In this document: positions 29,213 through 38,455 of the stretch, piece after piece
Layout: each line of letters opens with the position of its first letter
Numbering within the stretch: position 1 is the first letter of the stretch
The notes under the pieces: generated by a model
Told to the model about the DNA's origin: nothing
The model's input: the letters and a program-made list of their open reading frames with translations, nothing else
The model's database searches: none
Made by a program: the position numbers and the translations under genes
NCBI GenBank assembly: GCA_963795835.1
Contig: CAWCJC010000006.1
Coordinates: 1-64,000, forward strand
Source: JALYXI01 sp963795835
GTDB lineage: Bacteria > Acidobacteriota > Terriglobia > Bryobacterales > Bryobacteraceae
Length of the DNA: 64,000 bases
Reading direction: 5' to 3'

Positions 29213-30649
29213 ATGGCCTATCGAAATCTGCGTGAGTTCATCCAAGAACTCGAAAAGCGCCACGAACTCAAACGGGTTCCCTTTGAAGTCTCTCCTGAGC
29301 TCGAGATTACCGAGTTCGCCGACCGCGCCGTAAAATCCGGTGGACCCGCGCTGCTCTTCGAAAAGCCGAAGGGCAGCAAATATCCTGTGCTCATCAATAG
29401 CATGGCCAGCATGAAGCGCATGGAAATCGCGATGCAAGTTCCGAATGTCGATGAAGTTGCGGCCCGCATTGTCGAATTTCTGGAACTCACGAAACAGAAG
29501 CCCGAAGGTCTGCTCGGTAAGCTTAAAATTCTTCCCAAACTGGCAGAAATGGGCAGCTTCTTTCCCAAAACGGTCACCAAGGCTCCCTGTCAGGAGATCG
29601 TTCAGACCGAAGGCTTCTCCCTCCACGATCTCCCCATTCTGAAGTGCTGGCCCGAAGACGGCGGCCGCTATATTACCCTGCCGATGGTTTTTTCAAAGAA
29701 CCCCGAAACGGGAAAGCGCAACTGCGGCATGTACCGCATTCAGGTGTATGACGAGCGCACTACCGGCATGCACTGGCAAACTCATAAACAAGCCGCCGAG
29801 CACTTCCGCCGGACCGCAGGTCCCCGCATGGATGTCGCTGTCGCTATCGGTTGCGACCCCGCGACTATGTACTCCGCCATCCTTCCGCTCCCCCCCGAAC
29901 TCGACGAAATGCTGATCGCGGGTTTTCTGCGAAACGAAGCCGTCGAGATGGTGAAGTGTAAGACCGTCGATATCGAAGTACCCGCCGAGTCTGAATTCGT
30001 CCTTGAAGGCTATGTCACGCTTGGCGAGCTTCGCACAGAAGGCCCCTTTGGCGACCACACCGGCTTTTACTCCCTAGCCGACGAGTACCCCGTCTTCCAC
30101 CTCACCGCCATCACGCATCGCCGTGACCCCATCTATGCCACGACCATCGTCGGCCCGCCGCCAATGGAAGACTTCTACATGGGCAAAGCCATTGAGCGCA
30201 TCTTTCTCCCGCTCATGCGCCTGCAACTTCCCGAAGTCCGCGATATCTGCATGCCCGCCGAAGGCGTGTTCCACAACCTGATCCTGGTCTCCATCCGCAA
30301 GAGCTACCCCGGCCATGCCAGAAAAGTAATGAGCGCGATCTGGGGACTCGGCCAAGCCATGTTCAGCAAATGCATTGTCGTTGTCGACGAAGAAGTCGAC
30401 GTCCAAAACGTAAGCGAAGTAGCCTGGAAAGCCCTGAACAACATCGACCCTGAGCGCGACATTCAATTCACTCTCGGTCCGGTCGACTCCCTTGACCACG
30501 CCAGCCGGCTGGTCAACTACGGATCCAAGATGGGTATAGACGCCACGAAGAAATGGAAAGGCGAAGGGTTCACCAGAGAATGGCCCGGCGTCATCAAGAT
30601 GACGGACTCCGTGCGGCAACGCGTGGATGAACTATGGAAAAAACTGTAG
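29213..30649 (+). CDS. UbiD-type (de)carboxylase
   Basis: 478 residues, near full length for UbiD. It contains the prFMN-dependent core motif with EGPFGDHTGFYS, IGCDPATMYSAI, and a conserved SIRKSYPGHARKVMSAIWGL segment. UbiD family enzymes decarboxylate aromatic or unsaturated acids with prenylated FMN; here it may act in quinone synthesis or aromatic degradation. The UbiX partner is not in the window. Substrate not determinable. Confidence 0.85.
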   Translation: MAYRNLREFIQELEKRHELKRVPFEVSPELEITEFADRAVKSGGPALLFEKPKGSKYPVLINSMASMKRMEIAMQVPNVDEVAARIVEFLELTKQKPEGLLGKLKILPKLAEMGSFFPKTVTKAPCQEIVQTEGFSLHDLPILKCWPEDGGRYITLPMVFSKNPETGKRNCGMYRIQVYDERTTGMHWQTHKQAAEHFRRTAGPRMDVAVAIGCDPATMYSAILPLPPELDEMLIAGFLRNEAVEMVKCKTVDIEVPAESEFVLEGYVTLGELRTEGPFGDHTGFYSLADEYPVFHLTAITHRRDPIYATTIVGPPPMEDFYMGKAIERIFLPLMRLQLPEVRDICMPAEGVFHNLILVSIRKSYPGHARKVMSAIWGLGQAMFSKCIVVVDEEVDVQNVSEVAWKALNNIDPERDIQFTLGPVDSLDHASRLVNYGSKMGIDATKKWKGEGFTREWPGVIKMTDSVRQRVDELWKKL

Positions 30650-30677
30650 CTCCGGTTCGAACTTATCAACCCGGGCG

Positions 30678-31511
30678 CTAGTGCGTCATCGCGTAAACAA
30701 TGTAATTCACACCGATCCGCATTCCTAGGGAACTAAACTTTTCCGGATACTCCGGATTGTCCGCATGCTCCCAGGAATCGCCCAGATCCATGTTGTGGCA
30801 AATGGCCACCATCAAGCGGTTCTTGTCGTCGTAAATCCCCCGCCACCGGGGCGCATACCCATCCTTCTCATAAAGCCGTCCGGAATATAGAAACTGCTGC
30901 CCCGGCACCTGAAAACGCCCATCCAAGTCGTACAAAGTATGGAAGATCGGATCGCTATCTGGAATCTCGACAATCGGCCGGTCCGGAAACACGCGGCTCA
31001 TACTATCGATAAATACATTCCATTCCTGCGTGCCGTGAAAGTCATCGCACATGAAAAATCCGCCGCGGAGCAAGAAGTCCCGCAGCTTCGCCGCCTGCCC
31101 GTCACTTAGGTTCCAATGCCCCACTTCCACCCCGTATAACCAAGGCCAGTTGTAAACATCGTCCCCGTCATCTAAATTCACGGGCTGCTCTACACTTCGC
31201 GCGGATACCCGAGTCAACCGGCGAACCGCCGCCGACAAATGCCGGTCCGACCGTGGATAATCGATCGTCCAATTCGAACCGCCCTGAGTCCAATCGCCCC
31301 CGCGCTGTCGCCAGCCGCCATACCCCCCGCGCACAGGCGGATACATCAGCCGCGCAAACACCCACTCGGACTTGTCCTGATAATCAGAGGGGAGCGGAAA
31401 ATTTTCGTACTCGAAACCTGGATACTCACGGAATGGTTTCTGAAAAGCGAAGAGTCCGCTAAACACCAGTAAACCTCCGGCAATCACAGAGAGAGCGGTA
31501 CGAGAGCGCAT
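30678..31511 (-). CDS. DUF4159 secreted protein
   Basis: 277 residues with an N-terminal signal (LSVIAGGLLVFSGLFAF) and a mature part of DUF4159 type: PWLYGVEVGHWNLSDGQAAK, FLLRGGFFMCDDFHGTQEW, and a C-terminal GMRIGVNYIVYAMTH. The fold is likely exported or membrane-anchored. Function is unknown; DUF4159 proteins often sit with von Willebrand or MoxR-type genes, but here they are absent. It is convergent with the UbiD-type gene. Confidence 0.7.
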   Translation of the reverse strand: MRSRTALSVIAGGLLVFSGLFAFQKPFREYPGFEYENFPLPSDYQDKSEWVFARLMYPPVRGGYGGWRQRGGDWTQGGSNWTIDYPRSDRHLSAAVRRLTRVSARSVEQPVNLDDGDDVYNWPWLYGVEVGHWNLSDGQAAKLRDFLLRGGFFMCDDFHGTQEWNVFIDSMSRVFPDRPIVEIPDSDPIFHTLYDLDGRFQVPGQQFLYSGRLYEKDGYAPRWRGIYDDKNRLMVAICHNMDLGDSWEHADNPEYPEKFSSLGMRIGVNYIVYAMTH

Positions 31512-31575
31512 TTCGGCTTAAGCCTGATTTGCCTTCAGGGTAGCACGTCAATTTGTTAGACTTGAAAGTGAGCAC

Positions 31576-31652
31576 GGTGGGTATAGCTCAGTCGGTAGAG
31601 CGCCGGATTGTGATTCCGGAAGTCACGGGTTCAAGCCCCGTTACCCACCCCA
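31576..31652 (+). tRNA. tRNA-His (GTG)
   Basis: A complete cloverleaf: acceptor GTGGGTA pairs with TACCCAC, D arm GCTCAGTCGGTAGAGC, anticodon loop TTGTGAT (anticodon GTG), and T arm ending in GGTTCAAGCC. The extra 5' G (G-1) opposite discriminator C73 is the tRNA-His identity element. CCA is encoded. No integration scar is seen beside it. Confidence 0.95.
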
Positions 31653-31691
31653 GCTTTAGCGTCACTGAATCCACAACGCTGCCGAGACACC

Positions 31692-32420
31692 GTGAAATCC
31701 TTCGATCCTAATCCTGAGCTCGATCGAGTGATGGATCGTCTCCGTCAAATCGAACTACGGCTTACTTCGTTGGGTGGCAACGACTCGATTCAGCCCGAAG
31801 CTTTCGAAGCTCTTCTGCAGGACCGTGAACAGTCACGAGCAACACAGCATGCCGAGGCAGTCCGTTTAGCCGGCGGCTTTGCTCTTGATCTAACCGCTGC
31901 GATAGGCGCACAAATCGGCGCTCGCGCAAGTCAGGTGGCCGATCGCGCGATAACAAAGCTGGATTTCGCTCTCCGCCCGCTTGAAGCTGACCCGATTGAA
32001 CAGCGTCTCGAGCAACAGGAAAAGCGGGTACCAGCACTCATGGAGCAATTTGCCTCGCTCCGCCAATCCGCAATGGCTCTGGAAGACCGGCTCGCGGCGA
32101 TCGGTGACTCTCTCGATACGATCTGGAAGCAGCAGGATGCACCCGGCTTGGGTGGTTGGCGCTTGGTTATGCGTGCAGTTTCGGCTCAGGTCGAGCTGGA
32201 AAAAGAGAAGCAGCCCGCGTTTACAGATTCCTATCGCGCACGGCAGGAACCTGCGGAGACACTTCCCAGCTCCGCAACGAAGATCGCATGTAAACGATGC
32301 AATAAGCGCTCTGTCCGTCGCATTGCGCGTGAAACCATCATTGAGGAACTCCTGCGAATGGTTCTCATTGCTCCGTATCGCTGTTCGAATTGCGGCATTC
32401 GTTCCTACCACGTCCGCTAA
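31692..32420 (+). CDS. Coiled-coil protein with C-terminal zinc-ribbon-like motif
   Basis: 242 residues. The centre is largely helical with long heptad-like stretches (IEQRLEQQEKRVPALMEQFA, SAMALEDRLAAIGDSLDTIW). The C-terminus has two CxxC pairs (IACKRCNK and YRCSNCGIR), suggesting a structural zinc ribbon. No signal peptide or membrane segment. It lies 40 bases after tRNA-His. No family recognised. Confidence 0.6.
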   Translation: MKSFDPNPELDRVMDRLRQIELRLTSLGGNDSIQPEAFEALLQDREQSRATQHAEAVRLAGGFALDLTAAIGAQIGARASQVADRAITKLDFALRPLEADPIEQRLEQQEKRVPALMEQFASLRQSAMALEDRLAAIGDSLDTIWKQQDAPGLGGWRLVMRAVSAQVELEKEKQPAFTDSYRARQEPAETLPSSATKIACKRCNKRSVRRIARETIIEELLRMVLIAPYRCSNCGIRSYHVR

Positions 32421-32424
32421 GCCG

Positions 32425-32718
32425 TTAAGGGTGCCGGCTAAACCGCCGCAAACGGAAAATTTCGCTGACGGAAATCCAAAGGTTAAGAATTCCCAGTCCG
32501 CTCAACGCGCCTTTTAAAAAGGGGCTGTGCCACCACTCGTTCCAGTGCGCCACGTGCAGATAAGCCGCGAACAGATTGTTGTCCCACTCATCCGTCCACG
32601 GGTAAATCACCAGAAACAGTCCGAGTTCCAGGCAGAAGAGAATAAAAACTACGGCCGATAGTTTCTGAAACCAATGGTGGGCTGCAACTTCAGACTGTTC
32701 CTCAACAGGTTCGGTCAT
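32425..32718 (-). CDS. Small hypothetical membrane protein
   Basis: 97 residues with two likely membrane segments (LSAVVFILFCLELGLFLVIY and LKGALSGLGILNLWISVSE) and a short basic C-terminus (RLRRFSRHP). It is the last gene of the rpsP-trmD-rplS-rnhB run and overlaps rnhB by four bases, so it is probably co-transcribed. No family recognised. Confidence 0.6.
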   Translation of the reverse strand: MTEPVEEQSEVAAHHWFQKLSAVVFILFCLELGLFLVIYPWTDEWDNNLFAAYLHVAHWNEWWHSPFLKGALSGLGILNLWISVSEIFRLRRFSRHP

Positions 32719-33338
32719 CGCGCCGCGCCGCGGCTCCGCACCGGCTCGAATGAGAATCTATGTAAAGGTGAGGGCCCATGCCGGTCCAACGCTTTCAGAT
32801 GCTCCGGACTTTGGTATCCCTTATGCCGGGCCAGCCCGTACTGCGGGTAAACCTGGTCCCACTCGCACATGGAACCATCACGATACACCTTCGCCAGGAT
32901 TGAAGCCGCAGCGATGGCATAACATCGCTCATCACCTTGCACCAGCGGAAGCTGCGGAATCGGCACATCCAGCGGGAACGCATCCACCAGCAGATAATCT
33001 GCGGCTGGACGCAATTGCTCCACGGCCAATTTCATCGCGAGCAGGGAAGCTTGATAGATGTTGATGCGATCGATGGTTTCGGCGTCGACCGAAGCAACAG
33101 CCCAGGCTGACGCGCGTTCTCGAATCCGAGCTGCTAGCACTGCCCGCAACTCAGGCTCCACTTTCTTGGAATCGTTGAGCCCACGGATTGGGCGTTCCGG
33201 CGACAAGATAACGGCGGCCGCAACCACAGCCCCGAACAAAGACCCGCGACCCACTTCATCCGCGCCTGCAACAGACAGAAACCCTCTAGAGCGCAGGCCG
33301 TGTTCCAGCGAGCCCTCGCACTTCCAAGTGCCCTTCAT
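32715..33338 (-). CDS. rnhB: Ribonuclease HII
   Basis: 207 residues from ATG at 33338 (MKGTWKCEGSLEH), chosen because longer versions overlap rplS. Motifs: GADEVGRGSLFGAVVAAAV (catalytic D/E), LNDSKKV, and YLLVDAFPL. It removes RNA from RNA-DNA hybrids, including misincorporated ribonucleotides. Position after rplS is a common bacterial arrangement. Near-full family length. Confidence 0.85.
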   Translation of the reverse strand: MKGTWKCEGSLEHGLRSRGFLSVAGADEVGRGSLFGAVVAAAVILSPERPIRGLNDSKKVEPELRAVLAARIRERASAWAVASVDAETIDRINIYQASLLAMKLAVEQLRPAADYLLVDAFPLDVPIPQLPLVQGDERCYAIAAASILAKVYRDGSMCEWDQVYPQYGLARHKGYQSPEHLKALDRHGPSPLHRFSFEPVRSRGAAR

Positions 33339-33363
33339 TCCGGGCACGCGATGCGAGAGCAGA

Positions 33364-33711
33364 CTAGGAGCGTTCTTTGAGACGAGCGGCTTTGCCCTTG
33401 AGGCCACGGAGATAATAGAGTTTTGCACGACGGACCCGTCCCGTACGAACGATGTCGATGTGGTCAACCGTGCGTCCGTGCAAGGGGAAGATGCGCTCCA
33501 CGCCTTGCCCGAAACTTACTTTGCGGACCGTGATTGTATCCCCGAGTCCGGTGTTGTTTCTCGCGATCAAAGTGCCTTCAAAAATCTGAATGCGCTCTTT
33601 CTCGCCTTCTTTAATCTTCACGTGAACCTTGAGCGTATCGCCCGGCCGGAACATCGGAATGTCCGTTCGAAGGTGTTTTTTGATGAAATTGCTGAGCAAC
33701 GCGTTCTGCAT
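33364..33711 (-). CDS. rplS: Ribosomal protein L19
   Basis: 115 residues, full length, with the family pattern FRPGDTLKVHVKIKEGEKER and GVERIFPLHG; C-terminus RRAKLYYLRGLKGKAARLKE. A large-subunit protein near the 30S interface. It follows trmD in the standard rpsP-rimM-trmD-rplS operon. Confidence 0.95.
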   Translation of the reverse strand: MQNALLSNFIKKHLRTDIPMFRPGDTLKVHVKIKEGEKERIQIFEGTLIARNNTGLGDTITVRKVSFGQGVERIFPLHGRTVDHIDIVRTGRVRRAKLYYLRGLKGKAARLKERS

Positions 33712-33729
33712 GACGAAACTACAATAATA

Positions 33730-34401
33730 CTACACTTCCAGTACGAAGCGCCTCTTGCGAGTCGCTGCCGCTTGCCGCCATTTTCGAATTTCCTCGTGAT
33801 TTCCGCTCATTAGAGTTTCGGGAACTTTCCACCCTCGGAAATCGGCTGGCCGCGTATATTGCGGATAATCCAGCTCGCCCTCTTCGGAAAACGATTCATT
33901 TACGGTTGAATCCGCATTTCCCAAGACCCCTGGAACCAGTCGCGCGGTCGCATCGACCGCCACTGTGGCCGCCAATTCACCCCCAGATAACACGAAATTC
34001 CCCACGGAGAGCTCTTCATCCGCAAGGTGTTCCGAAACTCTCTCGTCCACACCTTCGTAGCGGCCGCAAATAAAGAGGACTTCCTCGTATCCCGTATACC
34101 GCCTTGCCACCGCTTGCGAGAAAGTTGGCCCGCGCGCCGAAAGCAGTACGATTCTATGTTTCGGGGTCCGAGTGGGAAAGATGTGCTCAATCGCGTCAAA
34201 GATCGGCGCGGGCTTCAGGATCATCCCCTCCCCGCCGCCGAAAGGGCGGTCATCTACGGTCTGGTGCCTGTCCGGAGCCCAATCCCGAAGATTGTGGATT
34301 TGTATCCCGATAAGACCAGCGGAAGCGGCCCTCCCGACTACACCATAGTCGAACGGACCCCGGAAAAACTCCGGAAAGATCGTAAGCAGATGAAAGATCA
34401 C
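33730..34401 (-). CDS. trmD: tRNA (guanine-37-N1)-methyltransferase
   Basis: 223 residues, full length for TrmD (SPOUT fold with deep trefoil knot). Motifs PFGGGEGMILKPAPIF, LLSARGPTFSQAVARRYTG and LSVGNFVLSGGE are characteristic. It methylates G37 of tRNAs reading CNN codons, preventing frameshifting. It overlaps rimM by four bases and precedes rplS. Confidence 0.95.
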   Translation of the reverse strand: MIFHLLTIFPEFFRGPFDYGVVGRAASAGLIGIQIHNLRDWAPDRHQTVDDRPFGGGEGMILKPAPIFDAIEHIFPTRTPKHRIVLLSARGPTFSQAVARRYTGYEEVLFICGRYEGVDERVSEHLADEELSVGNFVLSGGELAATVAVDATARLVPGVLGNADSTVNESFSEEGELDYPQYTRPADFRGWKVPETLMSGNHEEIRKWRQAAATRKRRFVLEV

Positions 34402-34916
34402 TGGTTTAGTTCAAGTAAACCTTCAGGTAAATCAACCAGGATTTCCCGTCTGTCCGGCGCAATCGAGACACAGATATCTCGGCTAAACGGAATCAAGATT
34501 TTGGGACCAACCTGTAGCAAGCCGGAGGCGCCGCCTTCTTCAAACCCGGTCACCGTTCCTACCACCTGGTTTGAGACGCGTTCCCGCACCTCACATCCCA
34601 ATAAGTCCGATTGATAGAACTCTCCGGGGTTCAGCGGCACTCTTTCCGAGCGGGGTATCTGAACCTCAACCTTCGTCAGCAGTTCCGCATCTTCAATCGA
34701 ATTTACCCCGGCGAACTTGAAGATGAGCGCGCCCAAATGAAACCAGGCCTCCTCTACTTCAAATTGTTTTCCGTTCAGGTAAACCTGAGAAAGCTCCGCG
34801 AACCGCTCGGGATGGTCGGACAAGCTATACGCGTGTAATTGTCCATGGATTCCGCGGGGCTTGCCCAAAACCGCAATCGTGACCCAATCACCAGGCGAAA
34901 GTGCGCTATTCGGCAA
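34398..34916 (-). CDS. rimM: 16S rRNA processing protein RimM
   Basis: 172 residues: an N-terminal ribosome-binding barrel (WVTIAVLGKPRGIHGQLHAY) and a C-terminal PRC-like barrel (GEFYQSDLLGCEVRERV; ILIPFSRDICVSIAPDRREI). Binds S19/30S for 16S rRNA maturation. It overlaps khpA by 11 bases and trmD by four, so translation is coupled. Confidence 0.85.
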   Translation of the reverse strand: MPNSALSPGDWVTIAVLGKPRGIHGQLHAYSLSDHPERFAELSQVYLNGKQFEVEEAWFHLGALIFKFAGVNSIEDAELLTKVEVQIPRSERVPLNPGEFYQSDLLGCEVRERVSNQVVGTVTGFEEGGASGLLQVGPKILIPFSRDICVSIAPDRREILVDLPEGLLELNQ

Positions 34917-35136
34917 TATCGAGTGTGCAACGCTGGTTTCGCTTTAGAGCAGAAGCGCCCACCAGCACACGAATCGAACGAGCTGTACGCCCCTGACGGC
35001 CAATGATCTTGCCCAGGTCAGCGGAAGCAACCTTCAACCGGAGAGCAGTCGTTCCGTTCACGTCCTGCTGCTCTACCTCCACGGCTTCCGGTTGATCTAC
35101 TAAAGCTTTAGCAATCTCTTCCACCAGGGCTTTCAT
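34906..35136 (-). CDS. khpA: KH-domain RNA-binding protein KhpA
   Basis: 76 residues: a single KH domain with the GxxG loop GRQG (GKIIGRQGRTARSIRVLV). KhpA is usually the RNA-binding partner of KhpB/Jag in bacteria and sits between rpsP and rimM, as here. Start five bases after the rpsP stop. Confidence 0.85.
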   Translation of the reverse strand: MKALVEEIAKALVDQPEAVEVEQQDVNGTTALRLKVASADLGKIIGRQGRTARSIRVLVGASALKRNQRCTLDIAE

Positions 35137-35140
35137 AGGG

Positions 35141-35398
35141 TTAAGCGACCGGGGCCGCTTCGGAAACAGGATGGTTCTTTACCAGAACAGCCACCCGGTC
35201 GGACATCTGCGCGCCGTTCTTCACCCAATGATCGATCCGGTCGTGCTTCAACAAGACCTGCGCCGGATTGGCCAGCGGATTGTAATTTCCTACCACTTCC
35301 AAATTGCGCCCGTCGCGGGCTCTTTCCTTATCGATTACCACAATGCGGTAAAACGGCTTCTTTTTGGCGCCAAACCGCGCCAGGCGAATCATAAGCAT
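35141..35398 (-). CDS. rpsP: Ribosomal protein S16
   Basis: 85 residues, full length, beginning MLMIRLARFGAKKKPFYRIV and with NYNPLANPAQVLLKHDRIDH, diagnostic for S16. A second ATG two codons in is an alternative start. First ribosomal gene after ffh in the operon. Confidence 0.95.
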   Translation of the reverse strand: MLMIRLARFGAKKKPFYRIVVIDKERARDGRNLEVVGNYNPLANPAQVLLKHDRIDHWVKNGAQMSDRVAVLVKNHPVSEAAPVA

Positions 35399-35413
35399 CT
35401 TTGTTATTGTCCT

Positions 35414-36788
35414 CTAAAATCCTGGTAAACCGGGCATCCCGGGGAACTTCATCTTCGCGAGCTTCTTCCCCATGGCGCCGCCCAACATCCCGCCGCCGGA
35501 GAAACTCTTCATCATCTTACGAGCTTGCGTATACTGCTTCAGCAGATTGTTGACTTCCTGCACGCTGGTGCCGGAGCCCTTGGCAATACGCCGCCGCCGA
35601 TTCCCATTGATCAGCATATGGTTCGCGCGTTCCTTGGGCGTCATGGAATCAATGATCGCGACAGTGTGCGAGCATCTCTTTCTCATCCACCTGGACGTTC
35701 TTGAGCTCCTTCATGATGCCCATGTCCGGCATCATCTTCAGAAGGTTTTCAAGCGGGCCCAACTTTCGCAAACTCTTCAACTGATCCCGGAAATCTTCCA
35801 GCGTAAAGTCATTGTCCAGAAGCTTTTGTTGCATCTGAACGGCCTGCTTCTCATCGAACGCTTCACGCGTCTTGTCGATGAAGGAGAGCATGTCGCCCAT
35901 CCCGATAATTCGCGATGCCGCCCGGTCCGGATAAAACGGCTCGAACGCATCGGATTTCTCGCCAACCCCGACAAACTTCAGCGGCTGCCCGGTAACGCTC
36001 CGAATGGAAAGCGCTCCGCCGCCCCGCGCGTCGCCATCCATCTTGGTCAAGATTACGCCGGTGATGCCAAGAGCCTTGTGAAACTCATCTGCGGACTTCA
36101 CCGCATCCTGACCCGTCATCGCGTCAGCAACGAACAGAATCTCTACCGGGTTTAGAGTTTCCTTTAGCTGCTTGAGCTCGGTCATCAGCTCGTCATCGAT
36201 ATGAAGCCGACCCGCGGTATCCACCAGCAATACATCCCGCCCCGCGTTTGCGGCTTCGCGCCGCGCGGACCTGGCCAAGTCAACCGGGAGCGTTTCTTCG
36301 GCAGTCCCGCCATAAAGGGGAACTCCGATTTCCTTCGCTACCACTCGAAGCTGCTCACGCGCAGCGGGCCGGTAAACGTCTACCGAGACCACCATTGGCG
36401 AATGTCCGTTCTTCCCCAGCCACCGCGCCAATTTCCCGGTTGACGTCGTCTTGCCGGAACCCTGCAAGCCTACGATCAAAAAGACGCTGGGAGGTGTATT
36501 TGCGAAACGAAGCTTCGATTCATGGCTTCCCAGAATCTTCACGAGTTCATCGCGGACGATTCCGATGACCTGTTGTGTCGGGGAGAGCGACTGAAGCACC
36601 TCCGTGCCCATAGCCTTCTCTTTGACGCTTTCCATCAACTGCTTTACAACACGGAAGTTAACGTCCGCTTCCAGCAGCGCGACCCGAATTTCTCGCAGAG
36701 CGGATTCCATGTTCTCCGCCGTGAGCTTGCCCTCGCCGCGAAGATTTTTAAAGACTTTCTGGAGTTTGTCGGAAAGATTTTCGAACAT
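35414..36788 (-). CDS. ffh: Signal recognition particle GTPase Ffh (apparent frameshift)
   Basis: About 458 residues across two frames. The first (36788-35649) holds the NG domain: P-loop GLQGSGKTTSTGKLA, LLVDTAGRL, and TKMDGDARGG. The second (to 35414) holds the M domain (NGNRRRRIAKGSGTSVQEVN) ending GGAMGKKLAKMKFPGMPGLP. The junction near 35680 (EMLAHC against MLA-TVAIIDSMT) needs an indel of one or two bases at CACAC. Ffh is essential, so a true null is unlikely: an assembly error is favoured. First gene of the rpsP operon. Confidence 0.85.
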
Positions 36789-36905
36789 GAAAAAGCGTGT
36801 CGACGGGACGGTTCCCTACGGGACTTTTGATTATACATCGTTGGGGCCCATAATTGTCAGCGACACCTCGCCCAAGCCTTGAAAAAGCCGTTCCCGCAAG
36901 CCTTT

Positions 36906-36934
36906 TTGGTACACTCGACTAAGTCGAGGATAAT
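36906..36934 (+). promoter_or_regulatory. Candidate sigma70 promoter with a palindrome in the spacer
   Basis: TTGGTA at 36906 and GATAAT at 36929 are separated by 17 bases, close to sigma70 consensus. The spacer contains a perfect 7-bp inverted repeat, CTCGACT-A-AGTCGAG (36914-36928), which could bind a repressor. Predicted transcription would begin close to the TTG start of the following gene, giving a nearly leaderless mRNA. No experiment backs this. Confidence 0.45.
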
Positions 36935-36938
36935 AGAT

Positions 36939-38455
36939 TTGGAATCCAGCACCATCTCACCTGGAATTACTTCAGACTTCTCCAATAATCTGAGTGACGA
37001 TCCCGAAACTCGAGGTAAACGAGTTGGAGTTCTTGTTGTTGCCTACAACGCTGTGGCAACGATCTCTCAGGTCCTAAAGCGTATCCCTCAGCCTGTCTGG
37101 AAGAACGTGGAAGAAGTCGTAATTTTTGATGATGCGAGTAAGGATGATACCTACGAACTGGCGGTCGGTTTAAAGACGCTTAGCGACAACACGAAATTGC
37201 ACGTCCTGAAACATGCCAAGAACTTGGGGTATGGCGGGAATCAGAAGGCCGGTTATAAATATTTCATTGAGAAAGAGTTCGACATAGTCGTCTTGCTGCA
37301 CGGTGACGGCCAGTACGCTCCTGAAATTCTGGCTCGGATGTATCATCCGATCGTTATCGGGCAAGCCGACGCCGTCTTCGGGTCCCGCATGATGAAAGAG
37401 TATGGTGGCCCTCTCAAGGGCGGAATGCCTTTGTATAAATTATCGGCAACCAGATTCTAACCAAATTCGAAAATCGTGCTCTCGGAATGCAGCTGACGGA
37501 GTTTCACTCCGGCTACCGCGCCTATAGTCTCCAAGCTCTCCGCCAGATTGATTTCAGCAACATGACAGACGATTTCCATTTCGATACGGAAATCATTATC
37601 AAGCTAAACCACCAAGGCTTCAAAATTCACGAAGTCCCCATACCCACCTACTATGGCGATGAGATCTGTCACGTAAATGGGATGAAGTACGCTTGGGATG
37701 TCGGAAAGGCGGTCACGCGCTACAAGAAGACTCGCAACTCCGTGGCAAAACACCCGGAGTTCCGGGAGTATTTCGTTCATTATCCAATCAAGACGAGTCC
37801 TCATTCCAGCCACGAATTCGTGCGAGAGGCCGTCGGTACGGGTAATGACGTTTTGGATGTGGGATGCGGCGAAGGCTTTCTAGCCGCCCAATTGCACAAG
37901 GCCGGTAACCGCGTCTTCGGAATTGATTACTTGTCGTGGGCAAAGCACGCCGACGAATTTGAGGGTTATGCTCAGGCTGATCTTGATGGAGGTCTTCGAC
38001 CCTATCCTGAAGCTCTGGCCGGGCGGCAGTTCGACAGAATTCTCCTTCTCGATATCCTGGAGCACTTGCGCCACCCTGAGCGCCTGCTGCAGGACTGCCT
38101 GCCGCTCCTTAAACCAAATGGTCAAATCATTGTTTCCGTGCCGAACGTGGTGAACATCAGCGTCCGCCTGATGATACTTTTCGGTAAGTTCGAATACCAG
38201 GAGCGGGGAATACTCGATCGAACGCACCTCCGCTTCTACACCAGAAGCACGGCACGACGGCTGGTGGAAGATGCCAAGTTTGAACTGGTAAGGCACAGAA
38301 TGACGATCATTCCCGCTGAACTTGCGCTAGGCCTATCGCCTAAAAACCCAATTGTCAGGTTAACTCAGGCGCTCCTCATTGCGCTCACCGCGATCTTGCC
38401 TGGCGTTTTCGGTTACCAGAGTTTTCTTACCGCCCGGAAACCCCACCCCGTATGA
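36939..38455 (+). CDS. Bifunctional glycosyltransferase family 2 / SAM methyltransferase (frameshifted)
   Basis: About 505 residues after fixing one base near 37440 (YKLSATRF corrected to KFIGNQILTKFENRALG with TTT for TT). The N-terminal half is a GT2 domain (VLVVAYNAVATISQVLKRIP; IFDDASKDDT; LLHGDGQY, HSGYRAYSLQALRQI) related to DPM1-type synthases. The C-terminal half is a class I methyltransferase (NDVLDVGCGEGFLAAQLHKA; LLDILEHL; ENGQIIV-like IIVSVPNVVN). Fused GT2-MT proteins act in surface glycan synthesis. A TTG start at 36939 is chosen; a longer TTG start at 36879 exists. Stop overlaps the next ATG as ATGA. Confidence 0.75.

Noticed and set aside
31576..31652. tRNA-His as an integration site for the virion cluster
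   Set aside because: It lies about 19 kb from the cluster with housekeeping genes in between and shows no duplicated tRNA fragment.
35414..35686. Separate small gene for the Ffh M domain
   Set aside because: Its sequence is the exact Ffh continuation; the split is better explained by an indel.
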